DNA of 64,000 nucleotides from JAAEUB01 sp964550345. Its GTDB lineage: Bacteria > Pseudomonadota > Alphaproteobacteria > Rhodobacterales > Rhodobacteraceae. Of the stretch, positions 1-8,207 are shown in pieces. Numbering within the stretch: position 1 is the stretch's first letter; each line of letters begins with the position of its first letter. Location of the stretch: contig CAZJYZ010000008.1 of NCBI GenBank assembly GCA_964550345.1, positions 20,720 to 84,719 on the forward strand, read 5' to 3'. Made by a program: the position numbers and the translations under genes. Under the pieces are notes generated by a model. That model worked only from the letters and a program-made list of their open reading frames with translations. It was not told where the DNA came from and did no database searches.

Positions 1-1386
1 GGTATTCAGGCTGCCCTCTTCGCTGAGGATGGCCGAGACATGGTCTTCGTCCCCGGCTGACGCACCACCCGAGGTCAGGATCACATCCGCCCGGTTGGCT
101 GCGTCATCCAGGGCGGCGCGCAATGCTGTACGGTTGTCGCTGACATGGCCAAGGTCAACGGGTTCGTATCCCCACTTTTCCGACAAAGCCAGGAGCATGG
201 GGCGGTTTGCGTCATAGGTCGCGGCAGGGTCAAGCGTGGATCCCGGCGCCACAATTTCGTCGCCGGTTGAAAGCACCCCAACCCGAAGCCGTTTACGCAC
301 CCTCGCCGTGGCCAGGCCTAACCCGGAAAGAAGGGCGATATCAGGTGGGCGGATAACGTGACCGGCGGGCAGGGCCAGCTTGCCTGCTTCAACGTCTTCA
401 CCCGCCTTGCGGGCATTTGCGCGCGGTTTGATGCCAGCGCCAAAACTTATGCGGTCATTGTTGAGGGTGACGTCTTCTTCCATCACCACACAATCCACCC
501 CATTGGGCAGCAAGGCACCGGTGAGGATACGAATGGCATGGCCATGGGGCACGGTGCCGGTAAAGGGCCCACCTGCAGCGGCGCGTTCGTCCATCAGCGG
601 TAAATCCGCATCCCCTTCGGCTGGAAGGGCGGCATGTGCAAACCCATAGCCATCCACGGCTGAATTTGCCCCGGGAGGGTTTGAGCGCATTGCCATGTGG
701 TCGCATTCCAGCACCCGGTTCAGGGCGGAGGCGACCGGTATTTCCTCGCTACCGGTAACAGGTGCAACCGCGCCACGCAGATGGGCCAGCGCCGTGTCAA
801 CAGGTGTCCACTCCACGCCTTGCGGCAGGGCAAAACAATCATCCTTGAGGGGCTTTGCCTTGCTGGTGGAAGTCGGGGCAGGGGATGGCCGGGCCAATCC
901 GGTTTCTTCAAGGATGAAATCGGCGATGCTGATCGTGTCATCCAGATCAAATACAGGCAGGTCGGTATCGGTCACCGGCACGTCGGCGGCTACCGCGCGA
1001 ATTGTCGGGTCTGAGCGCGCGATCAACCCTTGTGTGGTTTCCTGGCGCATGACTTCGACTTTGGGATGGTCGTCGCGCTTGTAGCCCTCGACCAGAACCA
1101 GGTCACATGGCTCTAGCTTGGCCACCAACGTTGCCAGCGTCGGTTCTTCGTCGTCGCCCAACTCGTGCATCAGGGCCCAGCGTTTATAGGAGGCCAGCAG
1201 GACTTCACCAGCGCCCGCGGCGCGGTGGCGAAAGCTGTCTTTGCCTTTGTGGTCAACGTCAAAGGCGTGATGGGCATGTTTGAGGGTCGAAACCTTCAGG
1301 CCACGCCCGGTAATTTCCGACACCAGCCGCTCCATCAGCCCGGTTTTGCCCGAGTTTTTCCAGCCAACAACACCATAGATTTTCAT
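1..1386 (-). CDS. mobB/moeA: MobB-MoeA fusion, molybdenum cofactor synthesis (3' end off window)
   Basis: An open frame of 462 codons runs from the ATG at 1386 to the window edge without a stop. Residues 1 to about 165 are a MobB-type GTP-binding domain with P-loop GWKNSGKT (8-15). A short linker rich in P, T, S and K (about 166-181) leads into a MoeA domain with SAVDGYGF (about 242-249), ILTGALLPNGVD (287-298), LSTGDEI (372-378) and TSGGASAGDEDH (438-449). MoeA inserts molybdate into adenylylated molybdopterin; MobB assists guanine dinucleotide cofactor formation. About 100 or more MoeA residues should lie beyond position 1. The start overlaps the mobA stop by ATGA, so translation is probably coupled in an fdhD-mobA-mobB/moeA operon. 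Confidence 0.93.
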   Translation of the reverse strand, partial: MKIYGVVGWKNSGKTGLMERLVSEITGRGLKVSTLKHAHHAFDVDHKGKDSFRHRAAGAGEVLLASYKRWALMHELGDDEEPTLATLVAKLEPCDLVLVEGYKRDDHPKVEVMRQETTQGLIARSDPTIRAVAADVPVTDTDLPVFDLDDTISIADFILEETGLARPSPAPTSTSKAKPLKDDCFALPQGVEWTPVDTALAHLRGAVAPVTGSEEIPVASALNRVLECDHMAMRSNPPGANSAVDGYGFAHAALPAEGDADLPLMDERAAAGGPFTGTVPHGHAIRILTGALLPNGVDCVVMEEDVTLNNDRISFGAGIKPRANARKAGEDVEAGKLALPAGHVIRPPDIALLSGLGLATARVRKRLRVGVLSTGDEIVAPGSTLDPAATYDANRPMLLALSEKWGYEPVDLGHVSDNRTALRAALDDAANRADVILTSGGASAGDEDHVSAILSEEGSLNT

Positions 1387-2006
1387 GTGACAGCGCCTTT
1401 CAGCATGGCTTCGGCCCGGTCAAGGTCTTCGGGCGTATTAACGTTGAAAAAGGGATTGTAAGGCGTCGTCGGGAACGAAGCCAATGCGGCATTGTGGCGG
1501 TCGGTCCACTGGCCGACCTTGCGGATACCACTCAGAAGGGCCTCGCGCAGGTCCTCGCGCAGTTCAACCGGCCATAGGCCAAAGGTTGGCTGCCGCCTTG
1601 GTCCCAGATCGGGGTCGTCGGTGGCAGCCAGAACGACTTTTGCGCCGGTTTCTTCGGCCCTCAGCAACAGGCGCGGCACCAGATCCGGCGGCAGAAACGG
1701 CGTGTCGGCCGCGGCGGTGACTATGGCGTCCGCCCCATGGCTTGCCGCCCAATCAAGCCCCGCCAGAACCCCGCCAAGCGGACCTACGAAGCCTTCGATA
1801 TTGTCGGCTATGACAGGCAGGCCAATGGCATGAAAACGTGATGGGTCGCCATTGGCATTCAGCGCTACGCGTTCGACCTGCGGCAACAGACGCTCCATCA
1901 CATGGGCCAGCAACGTGCCTTTGCCCAAGGGCAAGAGCGCCTTGTCACCACCGCCCATACGGGTGGCGCGACCACCGGCAAGTATGACGCCAAGGGGTGC
2001 TTTCAT
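1383..2006 (-). CDS. mobA: Molybdenum cofactor guanylyltransferase MobA
   Basis: The 207-residue protein has the nucleotidyltransferase signature LAGGRATRMGGGDKALLPLG (residues 9-28), which binds GTP and Mg, and a later AAADTPFLPPDL segment that supplies the metal-binding aspartate. MobA joins GMP to Mo-molybdopterin to make the MGD cofactor of DMSO-reductase-family enzymes such as formate dehydrogenase. Length matches the family (about 200). It sits between fdhD and mobB/moeA with ATGA overlaps on both sides, so the three are probably one translationally coupled operon. Confidence 0.95.
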   Translation of the reverse strand: MKAPLGVILAGGRATRMGGGDKALLPLGKGTLLAHVMERLLPQVERVALNANGDPSRFHAIGLPVIADNIEGFVGPLGGVLAGLDWAASHGADAIVTAAADTPFLPPDLVPRLLLRAEETGAKVVLAATDDPDLGPRRQPTFGLWPVELREDLREALLSGIRKVGQWTDRHNAALASFPTTPYNPFFNVNTPEDLDRAEAMLKGAVT

Positions 2007-2890
2007 GCTTCCTTATCCCGCCTGAACCTTCTGTCCGGGGCATCGCTTTTACCTATTTCCACATCCCGGATCAGCCGGTCCTCTCCGGACAGGCAGACAA
2101 ACCTTTGTCCGCGCAGGCGCCCGATCAGGGTCAGTCCGACCATGCGGGCAATCTCGACCCCCCAGGCGGTGAAGCCTGAGCGTGAGGCCAGGATCGGAAT
2201 GCCCATATGGGCGGTTTTGATCACCATTTCCGAGGTCAACCGCCCGGTTGTATAGAGGATTTTATCCTCGGACGGAACGTCTTCAGACAGCATCCAGCCC
2301 GCCACCTTATCGACGGCATTATGGCGGCCTACATCTTCCATATAGACCAGGGGCCGGTCCTGCTGACACAGGACCGTGCCGTGGATGGCCCCTGCAGCAA
2401 GATAGAGCGACGGTGTCCGGTTGATTTTTTTCGACAGGGAATAGAGCCACGAGGTCCGCAGAGGCGCGTTTGGCAGCCGTATGTCTGAAAGCCCTTCCAT
2501 CATATCCCCAAAAACCGTGCCAACAGCGCAGCCCGAAGTGCGCGTCCGGCGCGCCATCTTTTCTTCATACGTCGTTCGGCTGTGGGTGCGCACGATGACG
2601 GTTTCCAGCTCACGGTCCATATCAATGCGCGAGACATCGGCGTTGCCTTCCAGCATGCCCTGATTGGAAAGAAACCCCAGCGCCAGATATTCCGGGTAAT
2701 CTCCGATGGTCATGGCGGTCACAATCTCCTGCGCGTTCAGGAAGATCGTCAACGGCCGTTCTTCGACCACACTGATCTCGGTTTCACGCCCTTCATGGTC
2801 ATGGCCGGTGGTCTTACGTGTCAGCCGCGCAGCGCCCGGATCGGGGGCCAGCAGGTACGTGTTTTTTTCAAAATCCCGGCTCAATTGCAT
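2003..2890 (-). CDS. fdhD: Formate dehydrogenase accessory sulfurtransferase FdhD
   Basis: The 295-residue protein belongs to the FdhD family, which passes sulfur from a cysteine desulfurase to the molybdenum cofactor of formate dehydrogenase. The active-site loop reads TSGCAVGTVFGD (118-129), with the cysteine at residue 121 as in E. coli. The second cysteine of the usual CxxC is absent: residue 124 is Gly. MEDVGRHNAVDK and YTTGRLTSEMV are further family blocks. It is the first gene of an operon with mobA and the MobB-MoeA fusion. No formate dehydrogenase gene lies in the window; a neighbouring fds cluster beyond it is an inference. Confidence 0.93.
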   Translation of the reverse strand: MQLSRDFEKNTYLLAPDPGAARLTRKTTGHDHEGRETEISVVEERPLTIFLNAQEIVTAMTIGDYPEYLALGFLSNQGMLEGNADVSRIDMDRELETVIVRTHSRTTYEEKMARRTRTSGCAVGTVFGDMMEGLSDIRLPNAPLRTSWLYSLSKKINRTPSLYLAAGAIHGTVLCQQDRPLVYMEDVGRHNAVDKVAGWMLSEDVPSEDKILYTTGRLTSEMVIKTAHMGIPILASRSGFTAWGVEIARMVGLTLIGRLRGQRFVCLSGEDRLIRDVEIGKSDAPDRRFRRDKEA

Positions 2891-2946
2891 CTCCGCGCGT
2901 TAACCCATATGGGCATAAGGAGTGAGGTACAGTTTTAGGCAGCTCC

Positions 2947-3657
2947 ATGACAACGTCCAGTGCAAAATCAATCTATCTGCGTGCCATATTCGATGGGGCG
3001 CCTTTTGTGTTGGTTGTAATTCCATTTGCCCTGCTGTTTGGCGTTGTGGCCAGTGAGGCAGGCCTGCCAGTAGCCGAGATCATGGGTTTTTCCGTGTTGG
3101 TCATTGCTGGCGCGGCACAGCTTACTGCGGTTCAGTTGATGGTTGACGAAGCGCCGATCGTGATCATTCTGGCAACTTCCCTTGCGGTCAACCTGCGCAT
3201 GGCGATGTATTCGGCAGCCATCACCCCCCACCTCGGAGCCGCACCTTTGTGGCAACGCGCCTTCGTCGCCTACCTGCTGGTCGACCAATCCTACATTCTT
3301 TCCACTGCACGCTATGAGGCAGAGCCTCAAATGCCCGTGCGGCACAAGATGATTTACTTTTTCGGCGTGATAACCCCCGTGGCTCCGGCCTGGTACGCAT
3401 CCTCTTTTGTTGGCGCCATGGTCGGAACCACAATCCCACCGGAATACGCGCTGGATTTCGCTCTGCCGATCACGTTCATTGCCATGATCGCCCCGATGCT
3501 GCGGACCATTGCCCATATGGCGGCCGCCCTGACCTCCGTAGGGCTGGCGCTGGTTTTGACATGGATGCCCTACAGCACCGGGTTGCTGGTCGCAGCCCTC
3601 GGGGCTTTGCTGGTCGGTGCCGAGGTTGAGCGTCAGATGGAAAGACGGCGCGCATGA
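2947..3657 (+). CDS. azlC: AzlC family branched-chain amino acid exporter, large subunit
   Basis: The 236-residue protein is hydrophobic throughout, with several membrane spans. AzlC-type features include an N-terminal GAPFVLVVIPFALLFGV segment, AGAAQLTAVQLM, and NLRMAMYSAAITPHL. In this family the large subunit works with a small AzlD partner to export branched-chain amino acids and analogues. The stop overlaps the azlD start (ATGA at 3654), which fits an obligate pair. It is divergent from fdhD with a short intergenic region. The exact substrate cannot be told from sequence. Confidence 0.9.
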   Translation: MTTSSAKSIYLRAIFDGAPFVLVVIPFALLFGVVASEAGLPVAEIMGFSVLVIAGAAQLTAVQLMVDEAPIVIILATSLAVNLRMAMYSAAITPHLGAAPLWQRAFVAYLLVDQSYILSTARYEAEPQMPVRHKMIYFFGVITPVAPAWYASSFVGAMVGTTIPPEYALDFALPITFIAMIAPMLRTIAHMAAALTSVGLALVLTWMPYSTGLLVAALGALLVGAEVERQMERRRA

Positions 3658-3983
3658 ACATGTCTGCAGCAGAGATTTGGCTGATCATTCTGGTCCTCGC
3701 GGTGGGCACCTTTCTGATCCGGTTCTCGTTTCTTGGCCTGATCGGGGATCGCCCACTGCCGCCGTGGGTGCTGCGCCATCTGCGTTACACGCCGGTTGCC
3801 GTGTTGCCCGGCCTTGTGGCGCCACTGGTTTTGTGGCCCGCGGCCACTGACGGGCAGCTTGACCCTGCGCGCCTGCTCGCGGCTTTCACAGCTTTGGCCA
3901 TTGGCCATTTCACCAAAAATGTGCTGGCGGCGATTGTTGGAGGTGGCGCGGTGCTTTACCTTGGTCTTTGGGTGTTCGGTTAA
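3654..3983 (+). CDS. azlD: AzlD family small subunit of amino acid exporter
   Basis: This 109-residue membrane protein has about three hydrophobic segments and an LVLAVGTFLIRFSFL start, typical of AzlD. It follows azlC with a 4-base overlap and is the expected partner of the two-component exporter. LRYTPVAVLPGLVAPLVL is the recognisable AzlD core. The next gene downstream is convergent, so the pair is a two-gene operon. Confidence 0.9.
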   Translation: MNMSAAEIWLIILVLAVGTFLIRFSFLGLIGDRPLPPWVLRHLRYTPVAVLPGLVAPLVLWPAATDGQLDPARLLAAFTALAIGHFTKNVLAAIVGGGAVLYLGLWVFG

Positions 3984-4034
3984 GGCCGAGTGCCAAATCA
4001 CTCAGATGGTTTTGCTTTGTTGGAATGGGTGCGC

Positions 4035-4628
4035 CTAAATACCCTGGGTCAGGATATAGCCGTTATCTTCTGGATCATTGTCATAGAACACCTCTTCCGT
4101 GACGCCGGGAAGTTCCGCAAAGCTCTCATACAGCTTTCTTGGGAACAGGGTTTGCGGCAAGTGCTCAAACCCCGGTAGGGCGCGCAATATTGAGGAAATA
4201 GATTGCGTGCACATCGCTTTGGGAACGGCGCCGTAGGCCATTGCCGCGCGCATAGCCAATTCGGCCACTTCCGGGGTTACCACGATATCCTGCCGGATCG
4301 TGTGGTAGGTAACCCGCGAATGGTAGTCGATATAGAAATCGACCGCCGGGTCAGTAATGCCAAAATGCACATCATTACGTTCGGGCAGGTTGGGGTGATG
4401 CCATGTTCCCGCGGGGTCAAACAGAACCCGTTGCGAGCCATTGATCATCAGACCCGCATGTGCGCCGCTGCCTGAAGTATTGGAAATTACCGTGAAAAGG
4501 CTGAGTGTGGGGGGGGCATCATGCACATAAACCGAGTTTTCCACGGCTTCATCCGGCGCCCATTTCGGCTCGGCTGCACAGGCTGCAAGAAACGCCAGCG
4601 CAAGAACGGATAAAACAAAACGCAGCAT
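4035..4628 (-). CDS. Lipoprotein, possible circularly permuted NlpC/P60 (YiiX-like) fold
   Basis: The ATG at 4628 is preferred over an upstream GTG at 4646 because it has a G-rich ribosome site (CTCGGGGG) and gives a clean lipoprotein signal peptide with lipobox LAAC (Cys17). The mature part has GAHAGLMI (His57), a downstream HFGI, and then KAMCTQSIS (Cys140). A His-containing 'HAG' strand before the Cys is the order seen in permuted papain-like amidases such as YiiX; this assignment is inference. The 197-residue protein should sit in the outer membrane facing the periplasm. It lies just downstream of the small oxidase subunit gene. Confidence 0.6.
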   Translation of the reverse strand: MLRFVLSVLALAFLAACAAEPKWAPDEAVENSVYVHDAPPTLSLFTVISNTSGSGAHAGLMINGSQRVLFDPAGTWHHPNLPERNDVHFGITDPAVDFYIDYHSRVTYHTIRQDIVVTPEVAELAMRAAMAYGAVPKAMCTQSISSILRALPGFEHLPQTLFPRKLYESFAELPGVTEEVFYDNDPEDNGYILTQGI

Positions 4629-4664
4629 GAAAACCCCCGAGTGCACAAATGTCAGCCGGATGGC

Positions 4665-4799
4665 TTAGCTGTTAAAAATCGCCAGAAAGACCATAACAAC
4701 TATAAAGGCAATGACCGCACGCACAGAGATTTTAATAAATCCCTCATAGGTCTTTTCCTGCACCCGTGTGCTCATAGTTCCGTGTTCATGTTCAGCCAT
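4665..4799 (-). CDS. aa3-type cytochrome c oxidase subunit IV (44 residues)
   Basis: This very small gene encodes 44 residues starting MAEHEHGTMSTRVQEKTY, followed by a single hydrophobic helix and the ending LAIFNS. That matches the short alphaproteobacterial aa3-oxidase subunit IV, a one-helix accessory subunit of cytochrome oxidase with unclear function. A GGGGAG ribosome site lies 8 bases before the ATG at 4799. The main oxidase genes (ctaC, ctaD, ctaE) are not in the window, so the gene stands apart from its complex. Confidence 0.85.
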   Translation of the reverse strand: MAEHEHGTMSTRVQEKTYEGFIKISVRAVIAFIVVMVFLAIFNS

Positions 4800-4882
4800 T
4801 TTCGCGTCTCCCCGTTATTTTGCACTCGTTTAAACGATTTTTTTTGCCCTGTCACGGGTTTGATCATCGACAAAGCAGGTTC

Positions 4883-5338
4883 TTAGCTTTTCTTTAGATC
4901 TTCAGCCAGGCGAAAGCCGATGCGGGTCGGGGCAAGGTCGTCATCCTCGCGTGGCAAGGCGCGCAGCATGACGTTTAGCTGGCTGACATGCTGGATAAGC
5001 TGGGTTCTGGCACCTGCCTGATCCGCGCCATAGAAAGTAACGATATCGGGGTCGAAAAAGCCCAGACCCTCAATACGCAACACACCCACATCACCGCCGG
5101 TAAAACCGATGGCGACCTCATGTTCATTGTCAAGTTGTTCTTCGAAGTTCTGGATATAGAGGATCAGCCGCTCATAGGCCCACTCAGCCGGGCTTTTGGC
5201 CTCAACCGGTTTATCCGTGACCTCTTCGGGCAGGGGCTTTTGCTCAACTGTCAACGGCGCGTCTTCATCACATTGGGCCGCGTTAGAGCGGGGCGGCGCG
5301 GGTTTTTCCGCCTTCTTCTTCTTTGAAACTTTAGCCAT
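4883..5338 (-). CDS. DUF6173-like conserved protein
   Basis: The start at 5338 (MAKVSKKKKAEK) has an AGAGGGAC ribosome site and overlaps the end of the upstream metallo-hydrolase gene by 8 bases. The 151-residue protein has a charged low-complexity N-terminus (1 to about 55), then a conserved core with WAYERLILYIQNFEEQLD, GFTGGDVGVLRIEGLGFFDP and TQLIQHVSQLNVMLRA. I recall this core as DUF6173, a family of unknown role found in Rhodobacterales. No catalytic motif is visible. Coupling to the metallo-beta-lactamase and acyl-CoA dehydrogenase genes is the only functional hint. Confidence 0.75.
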   Translation of the reverse strand: MAKVSKKKKAEKPAPPRSNAAQCDEDAPLTVEQKPLPEEVTDKPVEAKSPAEWAYERLILYIQNFEEQLDNEHEVAIGFTGGDVGVLRIEGLGFFDPDIVTFYGADQAGARTQLIQHVSQLNVMLRALPREDDDLAPTRIGFRLAEDLKKS

Positions 5339-6386
5339 TCCGTCCCTCTGATTGTTCCGTGGCCTGCCACAGCCAAGCGCCATCCTCGCGTCTTGTACGG
5401 CCGATCTGGCCGGTTGCATAGAGATGATTGAGGTGGCCCACAGCCTCCACTAATGCAAGACCGTATTCGCCCGCACCGATCCGGCGTTTGAACAGGGGGG
5501 GGAAGCAATCGGCCGCCACATGGGGTGTTTCGAGAAACTCCAGCAACCTTTCCAGTGCGTGGTGATGGTTTTTGATCAGCTGGCGCATCCGGGTGGGAAG
5601 CCCGGTAAAGGGCAGTTTGTGACCGGGCAGAACAAGCTGGCTGTCAGTGGCAAACGGCGCAAGACGGGTGCAGCTTTCCAGCCAGTCACCGACGGGATCG
5701 GCCTCGGGTTCGGTAGCGTAAACGCCCAGATTGGGGCTGATCGTAGCCAGAAGCTGGTCCCCCCCGATCACCAGATCACAATCGCGCGACCAGAAGGTTG
5801 CGTGTTCCGGCGCATGGCCATTGCCGATGCGCACGTCCCAATCACGGCCGCCAAAGCGAATCATGTCGCCTTCCTTAATGCGGCGAAATCCCAGAGGCAT
5901 GTCGGCAACGATGTCGACGTAATTGAACGGGCGTTCAGTTTTGCGCGCCTCATAAACTTCCCGGTCCATACCGGCGGCGCGCCAATAGGCAAGGGTTTCA
6001 TCTACCGGCACCATTTGTTCGTCCAGCAGCAGCATGCGGGCAAACAGCCAGGCGGTGCGGGTGGTGATCAGTTCGGCGCCATGGTCGCGTTGAAACCAAC
6101 CCGCCAGCCCGACATGGTCCGGGTGATGATGGGTGACGATGACCTTCTTGACCGGGCGCCCGGCCAGCGGCCCCTCCAGCAGCTTTTGCCACACGGCGCG
6201 GGTGCGTCGGCTGTCAAAACCGGTATCGATGATGGTCCAGCCATCGTCATCCGCAAAAGCATAACAATTGACATGGTCCAGCTTCATCGGCAGAGGCAGG
6301 CGAAACCAGAAGACGCCGTCGCGTATCTCGGTTGCTTCGCCTTCGTCCGGGGCATCTTCCCACGGAAATCTCAGGGGTGCACTCAA
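5331..6386 (-). CDS. Metallo-beta-lactamase fold hydrolase
   Basis: The 351-residue protein has the MBL metal motif THHHPDH (residues 85-91), then GNGHAPEH, GGDQLL and LPGH, in the order expected for a binuclear zinc or iron hydrolase. A C-terminal helical part (about 260-351) is shared with hydrolases of the RNase Z/LACTB2-like group that act on thioesters and similar substrates. No in-frame ATG exists at the front. The start is a TTG at 6386 with GAGGAG eight bases upstream, overlapping the stop of the acyl-CoA dehydrogenase gene by 4 bases. A thioesterase-like role beside the dehydrogenase is inference. Confidence 0.9.
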   Translation of the reverse strand: MSAPLRFPWEDAPDEGEATEIRDGVFWFRLPLPMKLDHVNCYAFADDDGWTIIDTGFDSRRTRAVWQKLLEGPLAGRPVKKVIVTHHHPDHVGLAGWFQRDHGAELITTRTAWLFARMLLLDEQMVPVDETLAYWRAAGMDREVYEARKTERPFNYVDIVADMPLGFRRIKEGDMIRFGGRDWDVRIGNGHAPEHATFWSRDCDLVIGGDQLLATISPNLGVYATEPEADPVGDWLESCTRLAPFATDSQLVLPGHKLPFTGLPTRMRQLIKNHHHALERLLEFLETPHVAADCFPPLFKRRIGAGEYGLALVEAVGHLNHLYATGQIGRTRREDGAWLWQATEQSEGRNG

Positions 6387-8110
6387 GGGGCTAGCTCCTC
6401 AGGAGAAAGGTCATAAAGACCTGCGGTTCCGATCGTTGCCATTTCCAGAAGTCCAGTATGTTCCGGCAGCAGCCGGTTGATGTGAAACGTGGCCAGAGCA
6501 CTTCGCGGCCCAGATCCACCTTCTGCGCCGCCCTCTGCCAGCGCCGTCTTTAAATGCAGATGCGCCCCGAATACCAGAGCAAAACCCTTGAGATAGGCCG
6601 TGGCCCCGACAAAACGTTGCTGCATATCTTCCTGCGCCACCATCCATTCCGTGGTTTCGCGCAGGGTTTCGCAAGCCGCCCAGAGTTTGCCCGCCAGATC
6701 CGGCATGCTATCGCGCGCCGCTTCCGCCCCGGCGGCAATTTCGTCGAGGATCCGGCAGGCTTCCTCGCCCCCGTCCATCAGCTTGCGGCCCACAAGGTCC
6801 ATGGCCTGAATGCCGTTGGTGCCTTCGTAAATCATCGTCACCCGCACGTCGCGGGCATATTGCGCCGCGCCGGTTTCTTCTATGAAGCCCATGCCGCCAT
6901 GCACCTGTATGCCTTCCTGCGCCACCCTATGGCCAACATCGGTGCCGTAGGCCTTGGCGATGGGGGTCAGAAAGGCAGCGCGGGCCTGCCATTTGGCCTC
7001 ACCTGTGGCGCGCGCCATGTCGATGGCCATAGCGCAAGACAGGGTGATGGCGCGGGCAGCATATAGCTCGGCGCGCATGGCGGTCAGCATGCGGCGCACA
7101 TCGGCGTGGTCGATGATAGCGCCGCTACCCTCGACTGGTGTGCGCCCCTGTTTGCGTTCCTGCGCGAAGGTGAGTGCCTGTTGATACGCTCCTTCGCCCG
7201 CCCCCAGACCTTCGATACCAACGCCAAGACGGGCGTTGTTCATCATGGTGAACATGGTGCGCATGCCCTGATGCTCCTCCCCGATCAGCCAGCCGGTGGC
7301 ATTCTCAAAGCTCATGACAGCGGTGGGCGAGCCATGCAGGCCCAGCTTGTGTTCCAGGCTGACGACCCGCAACTCGTTGGCTGTGCCGGGATTGCCTTCA
7401 CCGTCTGGCAGGAACTTGGGCACCAGAAACAAGCTGATTCCTTTGGTGCCCGCCGCCCCGCCCGGCAGGCGTGCGAGAACAAGGTGGCAGACATTTTCGG
7501 TAAAGTCGTTATCGCCCCAGGAAATAAAGATTTTCTGGCCGGTTATGGCGTAAGTTCCATCGCCGTTGTCTACGGCTTTCGCGGTCAACGCCCCAACATC
7601 CGAGCCCGCCTGCGCTTCGGTCAGGTTCATGGTACCAGCCCATTCGCCGCTGATTAGTTTCGGCAAATAAAGCGCCTTGATCGCGTCGCTGGCATGATGC
7701 TCCAGCGCCTCGATCTGGCCCTGTGTCATCAAGGGGTTCAGCTGCAAGGCCAGACAGGCGCCCGACATCATTTCATTTACGGCTGAGAGAAGGGATAGTG
7801 GTAAGCCCATGCCGCCATATTCAGGATCGGCTGCCATGCCGATCCAGCCGCCTTCGGCGATTGCGCGGTACCCATCGGCAAAGCCCGGGCTGGTGCGCAC
7901 CTTGCCGTTTTCCAGCACGGCCGGGGTCTCGTCTCCGTTGCGCTGCAACGGGGCCAGCACCTCGTCGCACATACGGCCCGCCTCGGTCAGGATTGCCTGC
8001 GCCATGTCCGGCGTGGCATCGCTGAACCGCGCAGTAGCGGTTAGATGGTCCAGCCCAACAACCTTGTTTAAAAGGAATTGGTAATCACTAACAGGCGCAC
8101 GATATGGCAT
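6383..8110 (-). CDS. Acyl-CoA dehydrogenase, DmdC-like (3-methylmercaptopropionyl-CoA dehydrogenase family)
   Basis: At 575 residues this is a long acyl-CoA dehydrogenase with the DmdC-type N-terminus (MPYRAPVSDYQFLL), FAD/substrate blocks TEAQAGSDVG (164-173) and EHKLGLHGSPTAV (253-265), and the catalytic glutamate in IYEGTNGIQ (Glu429), followed by an extra C-terminal domain. Enzymes of this type oxidise 3-methylmercaptopropionyl-CoA from DMSP or medium-chain acyl-CoAs. Roseobacters carry several paralogs, so DmdC activity itself is not proven. The start at 8110 has an AAGGAG site. It leads the coupled unit with the MBL hydrolase and DUF6173 genes. Confidence 0.88.
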   Translation of the reverse strand: MPYRAPVSDYQFLLNKVVGLDHLTATARFSDATPDMAQAILTEAGRMCDEVLAPLQRNGDETPAVLENGKVRTSPGFADGYRAIAEGGWIGMAADPEYGGMGLPLSLLSAVNEMMSGACLALQLNPLMTQGQIEALEHHASDAIKALYLPKLISGEWAGTMNLTEAQAGSDVGALTAKAVDNGDGTYAITGQKIFISWGDNDFTENVCHLVLARLPGGAAGTKGISLFLVPKFLPDGEGNPGTANELRVVSLEHKLGLHGSPTAVMSFENATGWLIGEEHQGMRTMFTMMNNARLGVGIEGLGAGEGAYQQALTFAQERKQGRTPVEGSGAIIDHADVRRMLTAMRAELYAARAITLSCAMAIDMARATGEAKWQARAAFLTPIAKAYGTDVGHRVAQEGIQVHGGMGFIEETGAAQYARDVRVTMIYEGTNGIQAMDLVGRKLMDGGEEACRILDEIAAGAEAARDSMPDLAGKLWAACETLRETTEWMVAQEDMQQRFVGATAYLKGFALVFGAHLHLKTALAEGGAEGGSGPRSALATFHINRLLPEHTGLLEMATIGTAGLYDLSPEELAP

Positions 8111-8207
8111 GTTTTGCTCCTTGCGGGATGGCTTGGCAAATGTGGTGCTTCTTTGTAGGAAGCAACCTGACCCAGAGGCCGGGCCGCATCAAGGGAAACG
8201 CAACGTC

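Noticed and set aside
5520..6416. A 298-codon plus-strand open frame opposite the MBL hydrolase
   Set aside because: It is a shadow of a gene with a full metal-binding motif.
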